From an uncultured Alphaproteobacteria bacterium (GTDB lineage Bacteria; Pseudomonadota; Alphaproteobacteria; Micropepsales; Micropepsaceae): a stretch of 64,000 bases of DNA. The stretch lies in the NCBI GenBank assembly GCA_902826695.1, contig CADEFU010000002.1, positions 434,001 to 498,000 on the forward strand, written 5' to 3'. Below are positions 28,295 to 36,939 of this stretch, piece by piece (position 1 is the first letter of the stretch; the number at the start of each line of letters is the position of its first letter). The notes beneath the pieces were generated by a model. That model was not told the DNA's origin. It saw only the letters and a program-made list of their open reading frames with translations, and searched no databases. A program made the position numbers and the translations under genes.

Positions 28295-29269
28295 ATGAGC
28301 CGGTTGGTGTTGGCGTCAGCGTTGTTGGCGGCGCTCACAGTCTTTTTCGCGTTTGCAGGGCAGGCCCAAGAGGCATGGATATCGCTCAAGGGCGCCAACA
28401 AGGCACGGATCCTCAGCGCCACTGAGAGTGTGGATGCGGGTAAGCGGCGTCAGCTCGTCGCCAGCTTCGTTTTGAGCGAGCCCGGCGTTGTTGCCGATCA
28501 TGTCCGCGTGATCGAGATCGCCGACCAGCTTTTTGGGCGCGTCGTGTTGGTGCCGGCGGACCAGAAAGGTTTCAAGCGCGTGCTGATCAATCTGCTTGCG
28601 GGCGAGGGGAGCTCAGCCGACGGCGCTGTACAGAAGTTCGAGGGGTTTACCTACGTGCGGCGCAGCAATGGTGTGTGGTTGCGTCAGGCCGGGCCCGAGC
28701 CGTGGAAGGTCGCGCAGGACCCGAAGTGGGTGCCGCTGCAAGCGCAATTGGTGCAGCTCTCCACGGGTGCGGTCTATGTCGATTTCATCGGAGAGATCTT
28801 TGCGCCGGCTGGTTCGACGAAGGCGCTAGGCATCGAGATGCGGTCGAGCACGCCCGCAACGAACATTCCCGGAAAATACGCGGAGATCAGAGAGCTTTGG
28901 ACGCGGCTTGCCTATGACAAGCTAAAGACCGACGGGTTTGATTTCGTTCACATCGACAATTTCACTGAGCCGCAACGCGGCCGGTTCCATGTCCGCCAGC
29001 GTGTCTATCTCGACATTCGCCGACCCGAGGGTGGCGACTGGCCGGAGCTGCCGGGAACGGCGCCGCTTGAAGGCGCGAAAGAACCGTTGGTCGCGGGCAC
29101 TATCTTTGAGGATGATTCCACGCGCTTTGCCTTGGCGGCTGTCGGTTCTGCTGGTGATGTTCGCAGCCGCAGCGAAGCCATGGGGGGCGCTACCGTCGGC
29201 GTTGCAGAGCGCGAGCTCCCGCGAGGACTGCCCATGGTGGCTTCCGACTATCTCAAGCCAGCGCAATGA
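28295..29269 (+). CDS. hypothetical exported protein
   Basis: 324 residues with a signal peptide (LVLASALLAALTVFFAFAGQAQ, cleavage near residue 24). No known domain. The mature protein is a mix of beta-type strands with few Cys (none seen in the mature region). A notable segment is VYVDFIGEIFAPAGSTKALGIEM followed by IRELWTRLAYDKLKTDGFDF. GGGAG (about 28283) precedes ATG 28295. It is transcribed away from the SRAP gene and is 101 bases ahead of the permease gene. Periplasmic location is the only inference that can be supported. Confidence 0.7.
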   Translation: MSRLVLASALLAALTVFFAFAGQAQEAWISLKGANKARILSATESVDAGKRRQLVASFVLSEPGVVADHVRVIEIADQLFGRVVLVPADQKGFKRVLINLLAGEGSSADGAVQKFEGFTYVRRSNGVWLRQAGPEPWKVAQDPKWVPLQAQLVQLSTGAVYVDFIGEIFAPAGSTKALGIEMRSSTPATNIPGKYAEIRELWTRLAYDKLKTDGFDFVHIDNFTEPQRGRFHVRQRVYLDIRRPEGGDWPELPGTAPLEGAKEPLVAGTIFEDDSTRFALAAVGSAGDVRSRSEAMGGATVGVAERELPRGLPMVASDYLKPAQ

Positions 29270-29370
29270 AGGCTTCGCCCTTTTTTGCGGGGCATGGCAG
29301 ACTTAGGGTCAATGTGCGTCGTACCCACTCGCGGTGCGGATGAAAACACGATCATGAGGGACACCGGAAT

Positions 29371-30825
29371 ATGGCTGGACAAGTAGAGGCAACGGCGCCG
29401 GAGAGTGGTGATGTTGAGCTGCGACGGGTGCTTGGACCGTGGCAGCTGATCGGCATCGGCATCGGCGCAATTATCGGTGCAGGCATTTTCGTCATCACCG
29501 GCCAGGCGGCGGCAGACCATGCCGGGCCGGCGATCGTGCTCTCGTTCGTGTTTGCGTGTGTCGGCTGTGCGTTTGCCGGTCTCTGCTATGCCGAGCTTGC
29601 GGCAATGATCCCCGCATCGGGCGGCGCCTATACCTATGCCTATGCGGCGTTCGGCCGGCTCGTCGGCTTCATGATCGGTTGGGACCTTTGCCTCGAATAC
29701 GGCATGGCGGCGAGCACCGTCGCGGTTGGGTGGGGCGGGTACTTCAAGGCGCTATTGGGGCATGTCGGTGTCGAGGTGCCGGCGCAGTTCGCGTCAGCTC
29801 CTTTCGCGCAGGGAGCCGACGGAAGTTTGGTGACGACAGAGGCGATCGTGAATCTTCCCGCGGTCGGCGTGGTCGCCATCCTAACCGCGCTCTTGATTCT
29901 GGGCATTCGTTCGTCCGCGGGTTTCAACAATGCAATGGTGCTGTTGAAGGTCGGAATCGTCTTGGCGGTTATTGCATTTGGCCTGCCGCTTATCTCCGGG
30001 GAAAATTTAACCCCGCTCATTCCAGAGAACACGGGCAAGTTCGGTGAATTCGGATGGAGCGGCATCTTGGCGGCGTCCGGCGTCATCTTCTTTGCGTATA
30101 TCGGGTTCGATAGCGTGTCGGTTGCCGCGCAAGAGGCGAAGAACCCGCAGCGAGATTTGCCGATCGGCATTCTTGGGTCGCTCGCGATCTGTACCGTTCT
30201 CTACATTCTAATGTCGCTGACGATGGTGGGCCTTGCGCACTACTCAACGCTCAAGGTGGACGCGCCGGTGTCGGTTGCCATTGCGGCTGCGGGCGAAGAG
30301 TTGGCTTGGTTGAGGACGTGGGTCGAAGTCGGCGCGATCGCCGGCCTATCAACCGTCATTCTCGTTTCGCTCTATGGGCAAACGCGCATCTTTTATGCGA
30401 TGTCGCGCGATGGGTTTCTGCCGGCAGCCTTCTCAAAGATCGATCCAAAGTCGAGGACCCCGGTGGTTAGCACGCTGATCATCGGTGCGGTTGTGGCGCT
30501 CTTCGCCGGGTTGTTTCCGCTCGACATTCTGGGCGACATGGTTTCGGCGGGTACGCTGATCGCGTTCATCCTGGTGTGCGTCGCCGTCATGGTTCTGCGG
30601 GAGACGCGGCCGAACGTGAAGCGGCCGTTCAAGACACCGTTCTATCCGGCAGTTCCGATCCTCGGCATTATCGTGTGCGGTATGATGGTGTGGCCGTTGT
30701 TGGAGACGCTGTGGTGGCGCGTGCTCGGTTGGATGGCCATCGGGCTTGTCATCTACTTGGTCTACGGCATCTGGCACGCGAAAGAGCCCATGTGGAAGCT
30801 CGTGGACGAGCCGCCGGCGAAGTAA
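29371..30825 (+). CDS. APC-superfamily amino acid permease (CAT type)
   Basis: 484 residues, about 12 to 14 helices. The first helix has the substrate-binding unwound motif IGIGIGAIIGAGIFVITG shared by cationic and other amino-acid transporters (CAT/YfnA group). Helix 6 carries SGVIFFAYIGFDSVSVAAQE followed by NPQRDLPIGI, both characteristic of the CAT branch. The RIFYAMSRDGFLP loop and DPKSRTPVVST follow as in homologues. Substrate (basic or broad neutral amino acids) is not determinable. It directly abuts the minus-strand TolB-like gene at its stop codon. Confidence 0.93.
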   Translation: MAGQVEATAPESGDVELRRVLGPWQLIGIGIGAIIGAGIFVITGQAAADHAGPAIVLSFVFACVGCAFAGLCYAELAAMIPASGGAYTYAYAAFGRLVGFMIGWDLCLEYGMAASTVAVGWGGYFKALLGHVGVEVPAQFASAPFAQGADGSLVTTEAIVNLPAVGVVAILTALLILGIRSSAGFNNAMVLLKVGIVLAVIAFGLPLISGENLTPLIPENTGKFGEFGWSGILAASGVIFFAYIGFDSVSVAAQEAKNPQRDLPIGILGSLAICTVLYILMSLTMVGLAHYSTLKVDAPVSVAIAAAGEELAWLRTWVEVGAIAGLSTVILVSLYGQTRIFYAMSRDGFLPAAFSKIDPKSRTPVVSTLIIGAVVALFAGLFPLDILGDMVSAGTLIAFILVCVAVMVLRETRPNVKRPFKTPFYPAVPILGIIVCGMMVWPLLETLWWRVLGWMAIGLVIYLVYGIWHAKEPMWKLVDEPPAK

Positions 30826-31311
30826 CTACTTCGCCGCTGCTTGTGTTGCCGGTTGCGCCGCCTTTTTGCGCGGCGCAACGCGCAGCGCGTGGGCGACGTT
30901 TGCCGCCATCTTGTCGGTCATGTAGCCGAGGTCGTTGATTGCGCCGTCGTAGGTTCCGCGCCAAACAGGGTGACGGCTGTTGGCAAGGCGGAGCGCGATG
31001 ACCAGGCGCGGCCCGGTCTTGCGCACACTACCTTCAACGCAGATGCCCGACGTGCCGTCGCTCATGTGCGGCTCGATCCGCTCGAAGTGTTTGAGGCGCG
31101 CGGTGAGTTCGCGCGCGATCGTCGTGCCGAGGTAGAGGTGGTTCGGGTCTGGCTTCAGTTCTTTCAGTGGGCGCACGATCACGCGTAGCGGGCCGTCGGA
31201 CGGGATCGGCTGGGGGCGGGTGCGCATCATGGTGCGCACGACGAGCACGAGGATCGCCGCCACGACGCCAAGCCCCGTCAGAATCCACAATTGTTCGTCG
31301 CCAGGCGGCAT
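30826..31311 (-). CDS. membrane-anchored protein with TolB-N/FlgO-like domain
   Basis: 161 residues from ATG 31311. One N-terminal helix (LWILTGLGVVAAILVLVVRT) anchors a domain of about 110 residues. Its pattern YLGTTIARELTARLKHFERI, then GICVEGSVRKTGPRLVIALRLA, then VWRGTYDGAINDLGYMTDKMAAN matches the TolB-N/adenylate-cyclase-associated domain. There, the usual reading is leucine-sequence-gly-ser-val-arg followed by a Trp-x-x-Tyr-Asp box. The C-terminus is basic and Ala-rich. The family match is by pattern only; function unknown, probably a sensory or envelope accessory role. Confidence 0.6.
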   Translation of the reverse strand: MPPGDEQLWILTGLGVVAAILVLVVRTMMRTRPQPIPSDGPLRVIVRPLKELKPDPNHLYLGTTIARELTARLKHFERIEPHMSDGTSGICVEGSVRKTGPRLVIALRLANSRHPVWRGTYDGAINDLGYMTDKMAANVAHALRVAPRKKAAQPATQAAAK

Positions 31312-31429
31312 CTTCCCTCGAACGCCGTGCCGCAATTCCTGGCGCGCTGTTGCTTGACCGCGCGCTAGGATTGCCCACGACTCAATCCAAGCGTTCTACG
31401 CAACACTTGTCCAGGAGGAAGCGTCCCTC

Positions 31430-31849
31430 ATGTCGTTCGGTGAGAGCATCGCGCCTGTTGTTGGGCGCTGCCTGTTGGCGTCGCTTTTCATCCTCTCAGG
31501 CATTGGCAAGCTCGAGTACTGGGACGCCACGGCGCAGTCCATGGCGGCGCACGGCCTGACGGCGGTCGGGCCGTTGCTGGCGCTGTCGGTGGTCATCGAG
31601 CTCGGGGCGGGGGTGGCGCTCGTCGCGGGGTTTCGGACGCGGCTGATGGCGTTGGTGCTGTTCTTGTTTACGCTCGTCGTCAGTTTTCTGATGCACGACT
31701 TCTGGACGATCACAGACAATCCGGAGCTGGCGCGAACAGAGACGCAGCTCTTCGCCAAGAACATGGCGATTGCCGGCGGTCTGTTGCTGCTGGTGGGCCT
31801 GGGTGCCGGCCGTCTGTCGTTTGACGGCTGGCGCGGCGAAGAAGATTAG
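31430..31849 (+). CDS. DoxX-family membrane protein
   Basis: 139 residues with four predicted helices. The DoxX motif is clear: VGRCLLASLFILSGIGKLEYWD at the N-terminus and VIELGAGVALVAGFRTRLMALVL in the middle, followed by FLMHDFW. The last helix is MAIAGGLLLLVGLGAGR. Such proteins are often linked to thiosulfate, oxidative or redox stress membrane complexes, but most are uncharacterised. GGAGG precedes the ATG at 31430. It converges with the next gene, whose stop abuts its own. Confidence 0.9.
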   Translation: MSFGESIAPVVGRCLLASLFILSGIGKLEYWDATAQSMAAHGLTAVGPLLALSVVIELGAGVALVAGFRTRLMALVLFLFTLVVSFLMHDFWTITDNPELARTETQLFAKNMAIAGGLLLLVGLGAGRLSFDGWRGEED

Positions 31850-32176
31850 CTACTCGGTCACGCCCGGTCGCATCATGTCTTGCCGCGTCAGGCTGAAGAC
31901 GATGATGAGGAACGAGTATGCGATATATTCCGCCAAGATCGAGATTGGCTCAAGCTTTGGGATCATCGCTTGAACGTCGGCGGCGAGTGTCGCCATCGTG
32001 CTGCCGGTCAGGAGCAGGATTCCGACGTGGTGCATGACTAGTGCGATCGCGGCCAAGATGAAGCCTGGGACGATGCGGTTCGTGAAGACGCAGAGCACGA
32101 GACTAAGTGGAATTGCGAGGATGACCCACTCCAGCGTGAAGACGTGGTTCACCAGATCGATAAACTGCTTTTCCAT
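31850..32176 (-). CDS. hypothetical small membrane protein
   Basis: 108 residues from ATG 32176. About three helices: WVILAIPLSLVLCVFTNRI, GFILAAIALVMHHVGILLLT and ISILAEYIAYSFLIIVFSL. No family recognised. It ends abutting the DoxX gene. It is followed in its own direction by nothing, and preceded by the small His-tailed membrane protein gene on the same strand, so the two may form a pair. Codon use resembles its neighbours. Confidence 0.55.
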   Translation of the reverse strand: MEKQFIDLVNHVFTLEWVILAIPLSLVLCVFTNRIVPGFILAAIALVMHHVGILLLTGSTMATLAADVQAMIPKLEPISILAEYIAYSFLIIVFSLTRQDMMRPGVTE

Positions 32177-32304
32177 ATTCCTACCCACCTAGGCGGCCCG
32201 AGCGTTGTCCGCCGGCGCGCGCGATCCCCAATAATAGCACAACCGAACCCGGCGGCGCGCGCCCCAAGCTTGCGCCGCCAGAACTTCAAATTTCGACCCG
32301 CCCG

Positions 32305-32697
32305 CTAGTGTCCGTGTCCGTGTCCGCCAGCGTTCACGGCGTTGCGGATCATATGAACGACCGTGATCACAATGGCAAATGCCAGGAAGTAAACCGTCAG
32401 GTCGCCCACCGACATGACCTTCAAGTCGTTCCAAGCGGTTGTCGGAAGGGCCATCGGATTCGCCCCCTGCGTGATTGCATAGCCGAGCTTCAACAAGCCG
32501 TAGAGCACGAGTGCCCCCACCGTCACCTGCACGATGCGGCGTACCTCGCCGAGCACCATGCCGGAGCCGACGATCACGACCAGCATGATTAAGAGTGAAA
32601 TCGTGTCGGCTCCGCCGAACACGCGTTGAACGATCTCGAGCATCTCTTGCAGGATTGCCGTTAGTCCCTGCGTTAGCCCGTTTGCCGTTGCGTCCAT
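32305..32697 (-). CDS. hypothetical membrane protein with His-rich tail
   Basis: 130 residues with about three helices (ISLLIMLVVIVGSGMVLGEV, VTVGALVLYGLLKLGYAI, LTVYFLAFAIVITVVHMI). The C-terminus is NAGGHGHGH, three His alternating with Gly, a possible metal-binding tail. No family recognised. The 128 bases between its stop and the start of the next minus-strand gene hold no recognised element. It may be cotranscribed with the 108-residue membrane protein downstream. Confidence 0.55.
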   Translation of the reverse strand: MDATANGLTQGLTAILQEMLEIVQRVFGGADTISLLIMLVVIVGSGMVLGEVRRIVQVTVGALVLYGLLKLGYAITQGANPMALPTTAWNDLKVMSVGDLTVYFLAFAIVITVVHMIRNAVNAGGHGHGH

Positions 32698-32905
32698 GTC
32701 CCTCTAAGCCCCTCCCCGGGCGTTTTTCGTTCGGGCAAAAGAGTAGCCGAATTCCCGCAGACCGCGAGTCGAGCCGTGCGGGGAACGCGGTGCTTGTGGC
32801 GGGGCTGCAACGGTGTTTTCGGCGGGTTTCGGCTGCGACCGTTTGGTTATCGCGGGTCGAGTGGCGAGCGAGGGGCTTCGCAGGTGCAGCACGGCCGGAC
32901 GCACG

Positions 32906-32948
32906 AAGGCCGGGCTTGAGGGGCGCGTTCCCTCAAAAGCCCGGCCTT
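32906..32948 (-). terminator. long stem-loop downstream of sciP
   Basis: AAGGCCGGGCTT pairs with AAGCCCGGCCTT (12 base pairs) and an inner GAGGG with CCCTC, with a two-base bulge. It lies 29 bases downstream of the sciP stop. There is no T run after the stem on either strand, so it could be a non-canonical terminator or an mRNA 3' end stabiliser. The 279-base stretch 32698-32976 holds nothing else I can name. Confidence 0.6.
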
Positions 32949-32976
32949 CGATGTCTTCGAATGATCCGTGTGCGGA

Positions 32977-33252
32977 CTAGTTGCGGTACTGCTGGACGCG
33001 CGTTGTGCGCAGGCCCGCCAGACCGTACTTGTCGATCGCCCGTTGCCAGGCGAGGAATTCTTCCACCGTCAGCGTGTAACGGTTGCAGGCCTCTTCAAGG
33101 CTCAGCAAACCACCGCGGACTGCTGCCACGACTTCCGCTTTGCGGCGGATGACCCAACGCTTCGTGTTGGGTGGCGGCAGATCTGCGATCGTCAAGGGAC
33201 TCCCATCGGGTCCGATGACGTAGGTTACACGGCCATGCCGTTCTTCACTCAT
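32977..33252 (-). CDS. sciP: CtrA inhibitor SciP (DUF1153)
   Basis: 91 residues. The protein is nearly the class consensus: YVIGPDGSPLTIADLPPP, then RWVIRRKAEVVAAVRGGLLS, LEEACNRYTLTVEEFLAWQ and AIDKYGLAGLRTTRVQQYR. This is a helix-turn-helix protein that in Caulobacter binds CtrA-DNA complexes and blocks RNA polymerase recruitment. ATG 33252 is chosen because GGGAG lies 9 bases upstream; a GTG 8 codons earlier (33276) would include that ribosome site in the coding region. It is the third CtrA-pathway gene in the window. Confidence 0.93.
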   Translation of the reverse strand: MSEERHGRVTYVIGPDGSPLTIADLPPPNTKRWVIRRKAEVVAAVRGGLLSLEEACNRYTLTVEEFLAWQRAIDKYGLAGLRTTRVQQYRN

Positions 33253-33765
33253 CACTGTACGCGCTCCCGTATTCACTACACCCCATTTTGCGGAGAGCCT
33301 ACGCGAAGGCTCCTAATTTTCCGGTTCCGAGGTTGGTTAGGTTGATATTGCGCAGGTACCCAGCAATCCGCGTGCCAGGCACAATTCTTTGTTTAGGTGC
33401 GTAAACGCTGTGTCCCTGAAAGTGCCGCAAACGCTTGCGCTGCGTGCGGTTCGGCTTGGGCGCCGTTATGAATTGGGATGCGATTGCGTAACGAAGGTGA
33501 ATGACATTTCGCTCAGCGCGCGCTCGCGCCTGTCTCGCGATGGGACACCGGTCATTCGCGCGGAAAAAAAATCTCGTGCGACGCGGGGGCTGCGCCGTCT
33601 GGAGGCGGCATTTGCGGCTGCCGGAACCACGCGAACTAGCGTCCATGGCTGCTACCCTTTCGCCCCCTGGACTGAGAGGAAACCTAGGGCAAATCAGCGC
33701 TCCGGCAAGGCGCGGTTCCGCCAGGCGCTTGCTTGGGGGGTAAGGGTGCGGTAATCGCCGCTCGC
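33253..33765. other. 513-base non-coding stretch between sciP and mnmA
   Basis: Reading frames here lack coding character on both strands and no known RNA (SRP, tmRNA, RNase P) motif is convincing. The region must contain the sciP promoter and probably the mnmA promoter. It contains an eight-A run at 33564-33571 and several short GC-rich inverted repeats (for example GGCGC/GCGCC-type near 33590-33625), none strong. A small RNA cannot be excluded. Confidence 0.5.
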
Positions 33766-34911
33766 ATGATGACGAGCGACGACATCCGTGAACTGATGAA
33801 TCTGCCGGGAGACCCTGCGCGGACGCGCGTCGTCGCGGCGATGTCGGGCGGCGTAGACAGTGCGGTTGCGGCGGCGCTGGTTAAGCGTGCCGGCTTTGAC
33901 GTCGTGGGTGTGACGCTGCAGCTTTATGCGAGCGACGGGCAGCCCAAGCGCAAGGGTTCGTGCTGTGCGGGGCAGGATATCTACGACGCAAAGGCTGCGG
34001 CGGAGCGCATCAGCATACCGCACTATACGCTCGACTATGCGGAGCGGTTCCGGAAGTCCGTAATGGAGGATTTCGCGGCGTCCTATGCGCGCGGCGAGAC
34101 GCCGATTCCGTGCGTGAAGTGCAACGAGACCGTGAAGTTCCGGGACCTACTTGCGGCGGCGCAGGACATGGGTGCGAGCGCGCTGGTGACGGGGCATTAC
34201 ATCCGCCGTTTGGACGGCCCCCATGGACCGCAGCTGCACCGTGCTATCGACGCGTCGCGCGACCAGAGCTACTTCCTTTTTGCGACAACGCGGGCGCAGC
34301 TCGACTTCGTGCGCTTTCCGCTTGGTGGCTTGCCGAAGAGCGAGACACGCGCGCTTGCGGCGGAGATGGGTTTGGCGCTTGCCGATAAGCCGGACAGCCA
34401 GGACATCTGCTTCGTGCCGAACGGGCGCTACAGCGACGTCGTGCAGAAGCTCAAGCCCGGTGCGATCGAACCCGGCGAGATCGTCGATCTTTCGGGCAAG
34501 GTGCTCGGGCGGCATGACGGCGTGATCAACTTCACGGTCGGGCAGCGCAAGGGGCTCGGCCTTTCGCATCACGAGTCGCTGTTTGTGATCCGCATCGATG
34601 CGGCGAAGCGCGAGGTCGTTGTCGGTCCGCGCGAAGCGCTGGCGACGAAGCGCGTCTTCTTGCGCGACATGAATTGGCTGGATGCGCCGCTTTCGGCGGA
34701 TCCGCGCGCTGTGCTCGCGCGCGTGCGGTCGACGCGCGAGCCGGTGCGTGCGGAAATTCGTGCCGCCGCCGGTGGCGCCGAGGTCGAATTGCTGGCGCAT
34801 GAGGAAGGCGTCGCGCCGGGGCAGGCATGCGTACTCTACGATGCGGTTGAGCCCAGCCGGATGCTGGGCGGCGGCTGGATCGTAAAGGGCGAGGCCGCGC
34901 TCGCGGCTTAA
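33766..34911 (+). CDS. mnmA: tRNA 2-thiouridine synthase MnmA
   Basis: 381 residues. The ATP-pyrophosphatase P-loop [16 protein letters not shown] is at about residues 26-41. Catalytic Cys pair: the first in the [11 protein letters not shown] block, the second in [22 protein letters not shown] and SQDICF are family signatures. MnmA thiolates U34 of tRNAs for Lys, Glu and Gln using sulfur relayed from TusE or IscS. Start is ATG 33766 (or the adjacent 33769); no strong ribosome site is visible. It precedes tRNA-Met by 60 bases. Confidence 0.95.
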   Translation: MMTSDDIRELMNLPGDPARTRVVAAMSGGVDSAVAAALVKRAGFDVVGVTLQLYASDGQPKRKGSCCAGQDIYDAKAAAERISIPHYTLDYAERFRKSVMEDFAASYARGETPIPCVKCNETVKFRDLLAAAQDMGASALVTGHYIRRLDGPHGPQLHRAIDASRDQSYFLFATTRAQLDFVRFPLGGLPKSETRALAAEMGLALADKPDSQDICFVPNGRYSDVVQKLKPGAIEPGEIVDLSGKVLGRHDGVINFTVGQRKGLGLSHHESLFVIRIDAAKREVVVGPREALATKRVFLRDMNWLDAPLSADPRAVLARVRSTREPVRAEIRAAAGGAEVELLAHEEGVAPGQACVLYDAVEPSRMLGGGWIVKGEAALAA

Positions 34912-34971
34912 CGTCCGTTTGCCTTGACAGGGTGAACCCCCGCGCCTTACATCCCGCCCTCTTTTCCGCGT

Positions 34972-35046
34972 GGCAGCGTAGCTCAGTGGTAGAGCAGGGG
35001 AATCATAATCCCTTGGTCGGGTGTTCAAATCACCCCGCTGCTACCA
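34972..35046 (+). tRNA. tRNA-Met (elongator, anticodon CAT)
   Basis: 75-base cloverleaf with encoded CCA. Acceptor GGCAGCG pairs with CGCTGCT (terminal G-T); D-arm GCTC/GAGC; anticodon arm GGGGA/TCCCT around loop ATCATAA giving CAT; T-arm with GTTCAAATC. The GGGAATCATAATCCC stem-loop and the absence of initiator features (three G-C pairs flanking the loop, C1-A72 mismatch) indicate elongator Met. The next gene begins 26 bases downstream. Confidence 0.94.
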
Positions 35047-35071
35047 CTTTTTTCCGCGTAGGACCTCTCCG

Positions 35072-36292
35072 ATGCCGGTGACCCTCGACGACGTGCGGCG
35101 CGCGGCGGCGGCGATCAAGGGCCAAGTCGAGCGGACACCCTGTCAACGGTCGCGCACCCTTTCGCAGATCATGGGCGCCGAGGTTTTCATCAAGTTCGAG
35201 AACTTGCAGTTCACGGCCTCGTTCAAAGATCGCGGCGCGTTGAACAAGCTGTTGTCGCTGACACCGGCCGAGCGAAAGGCGGGCGTGATCGCGATGTCGG
35301 CCGGCAATCATGCGCAGGCAGTCGCCTATCACGCGTCGCGGCTTGGGATTCCGGCCACGATCGTCATGCCGGAGACGGCGCCGTTCGTGAAGGTCAAGCA
35401 CACCAAGGAGTACGGCGCGCGCGTCGTGCAGAAGGGGATGGCGCTTTCGGACTGCGAGCAGATCACGAACGAGATTGCGGCGAAGGAAGGGCTCGTCTTC
35501 GTGCACCCTTACGACGACGAGAAGATCATCGCCGGCCAAGGGACGATCGGGATTGAGATGCTCGAGGATTTTCCCGACCTCGACACGATCGTCGTGCCCA
35601 TCGGCGGCGGGGGCATGATTTCCGGCATTGCGGTGGCGGCGAAGGCGCTGAAGCCTTCGATCAGGATCGTCGGTGTGGAGACCGCGCTTTATCCCTCGAT
35701 GCGCAATGTGCTGCGGGGCGATGCCCCGGTCGCCGGCGGGCAGTCGATCGCGGACGGTATCGCGGTGAAAAACGCTGGCCAGATCACACGCGAGATCTGC
35801 CGGCAGTTTGTCGACGAGCTGTTGCTGGTTTCGGAAGAGTCGATCGAACGGGCCATTGCGCTGCTGCTCGCCATCGAAAAGACCGTTGCGGAGGGTGCAG
35901 GCGCGACCGGGTTCGCCGCGCTGCTCGAGCATCCGGCGCTGTTCAAGGGGCGCAAAGTGGGCGTCGTTTTGTGCGGCGGCAACATCGACCCGCGCCTTCT
36001 TGCCAACGTGATTATGCGGGAGCTCAGCCGGGAGAGGCGGGTTCTGACAATCGGGGTCGAGATCGAGGATCGGCCGGGGATTCTGGCGAAGGTCGCGGCG
36101 ATCGTCGGCGATGCCGGCGCAAACATCATCGAGGTTCAGCACGAACGGATGCTGACCGATTTGCCCGCGAAGGGCGCTCAGCTGCGCATCACCATGGAAA
36201 CGCGCGATCCGGCGCATGCGGATGCGATTTGCGCGGCGGTGCGCGGAGCGGGCTATGTGGTGCGCGTGCAGGATATGAAGGCGCATCAGTAA
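35072..36292 (+). CDS. ilvA: threonine ammonia-lyase with ACT domain
   Basis: 406 residues, the shorter TdcB-like form with one C-terminal ACT domain. The pyridoxal lysine is in ENLQFTASFKDRGALNKL (about residue 53). The glycine-rich phosphate loop is VPIGGGGMISGIA. The ACT domain is VEIEDRPGILAKVAAIVGDA near the C-terminus. It deaminates threonine to 2-oxobutyrate, feeding isoleucine synthesis or catabolism. ATG 35072 follows AGGACC; the longer frame overlaps tRNA-Met and is rejected. Confidence 0.92.
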   Translation: MPVTLDDVRRAAAAIKGQVERTPCQRSRTLSQIMGAEVFIKFENLQFTASFKDRGALNKLLSLTPAERKAGVIAMSAGNHAQAVAYHASRLGIPATIVMPETAPFVKVKHTKEYGARVVQKGMALSDCEQITNEIAAKEGLVFVHPYDDEKIIAGQGTIGIEMLEDFPDLDTIVVPIGGGGMISGIAVAAKALKPSIRIVGVETALYPSMRNVLRGDAPVAGGQSIADGIAVKNAGQITREICRQFVDELLLVSEESIERAIALLLAIEKTVAEGAGATGFAALLEHPALFKGRKVGVVLCGGNIDPRLLANVIMRELSRERRVLTIGVEIEDRPGILAKVAAIVGDAGANIIEVQHERMLTDLPAKGAQLRITMETRDPAHADAICAAVRGAGYVVRVQDMKAHQ

Positions 36293-36366
36293 GTGGGGCG
36301 CCAGCATGCCCCGCTTTCGGCGCGGGAGCTCGGCATTGCGCTTGCCTTAGAACGCGGTCTTGCGAC

Positions 36367-36936
36367 ATGACGTTTGCCGTGACGTTTCGAGAGCGGTTGA
36401 TGCAAGAACTGGCGGCACGGAAGGCTGCGAACCCGCGCTATTCGCTGCGTGCGCTTGCGACGTTGCTTGGCGCCGATCACGCGACGCTGTCGCAGATATT
36501 GCGCGGGAAACGGCAGGTTCCGGTCGACCGGATCGAGCCATGGGCGCGCAAACTCAAGCTCTCGCTCGAGGAGACTTCGGTCTATGCCGCGGTGGCACGG
36601 ATCGCCGACGAGCAGGCGCGGGCCTCGCATGAAGCGCTTCGACAGTGGGCGGCGGAGATGATGGCCCTTCTGAGCCAAGCGGTGCATCGCGAGATGCTCC
36701 GGCTCACGCGCGAACGCGGGTTCAAAAGCGACAGCCGGTCGGTCGCGTCGGCGATCGGCGTTGCGGTCGATGAGGTGAACATTGCGCTGAGCCGGATGCT
36801 GAGGCTGGGCTTGATGGAAGTCGATGCGGGTGGGGTGTGGCACGACAAGACCGGTCTTGCCGAGATCACGCCCCAGAGTTTTCGCAAGTATGTGGCAGAG
36901 CGGGTGCCCAGCCCGCTTGCCAACAAAGGAGGTTGA
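36367..36936 (+). CDS. TIGR02147-like transcriptional regulator
   Basis: 189 residues. The N-terminal helix-turn-helix is RYSLRALATLLGADHATLSQIL, preceded by FRERLMQELAARKAANP, the opening pattern of the TIGR02147/DUF4423 family. A C-terminal winged-helix-like segment is SVASAIGVAVDEVNIALSRM with LRLGLMEVDAGGVWHDK, typical of the family domain that follows. ATG 36367 is the only reasonable start. It is followed after 3 bases by a VOC protein gene, so the regulator may control that operon. DNA binding is inferred from the fold. Confidence 0.65.
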   Translation: MTFAVTFRERLMQELAARKAANPRYSLRALATLLGADHATLSQILRGKRQVPVDRIEPWARKLKLSLEETSVYAAVARIADEQARASHEALRQWAAEMMALLSQAVHREMLRLTRERGFKSDSRSVASAIGVAVDEVNIALSRMLRLGLMEVDAGGVWHDKTGLAEITPQSFRKYVAERVPSPLANKGG

Positions 36937-36939
36937 CGC

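Noticed and set aside
33389..33754. Possible plus-strand protein in the sciP-mnmA gap
   Set aside because: Sequence is Arg-rich and patternless with no ribosome site; I see no coding character.
33590..33765. A GAGGAAA-like stretch suggesting RNase P or SRP RNA
   Set aside because: The required conserved blocks of RNase P (GAGGAAAGTC) and SRP RNA (GGTCAGG plus GGAAGGAAGCAGCC) are not found.
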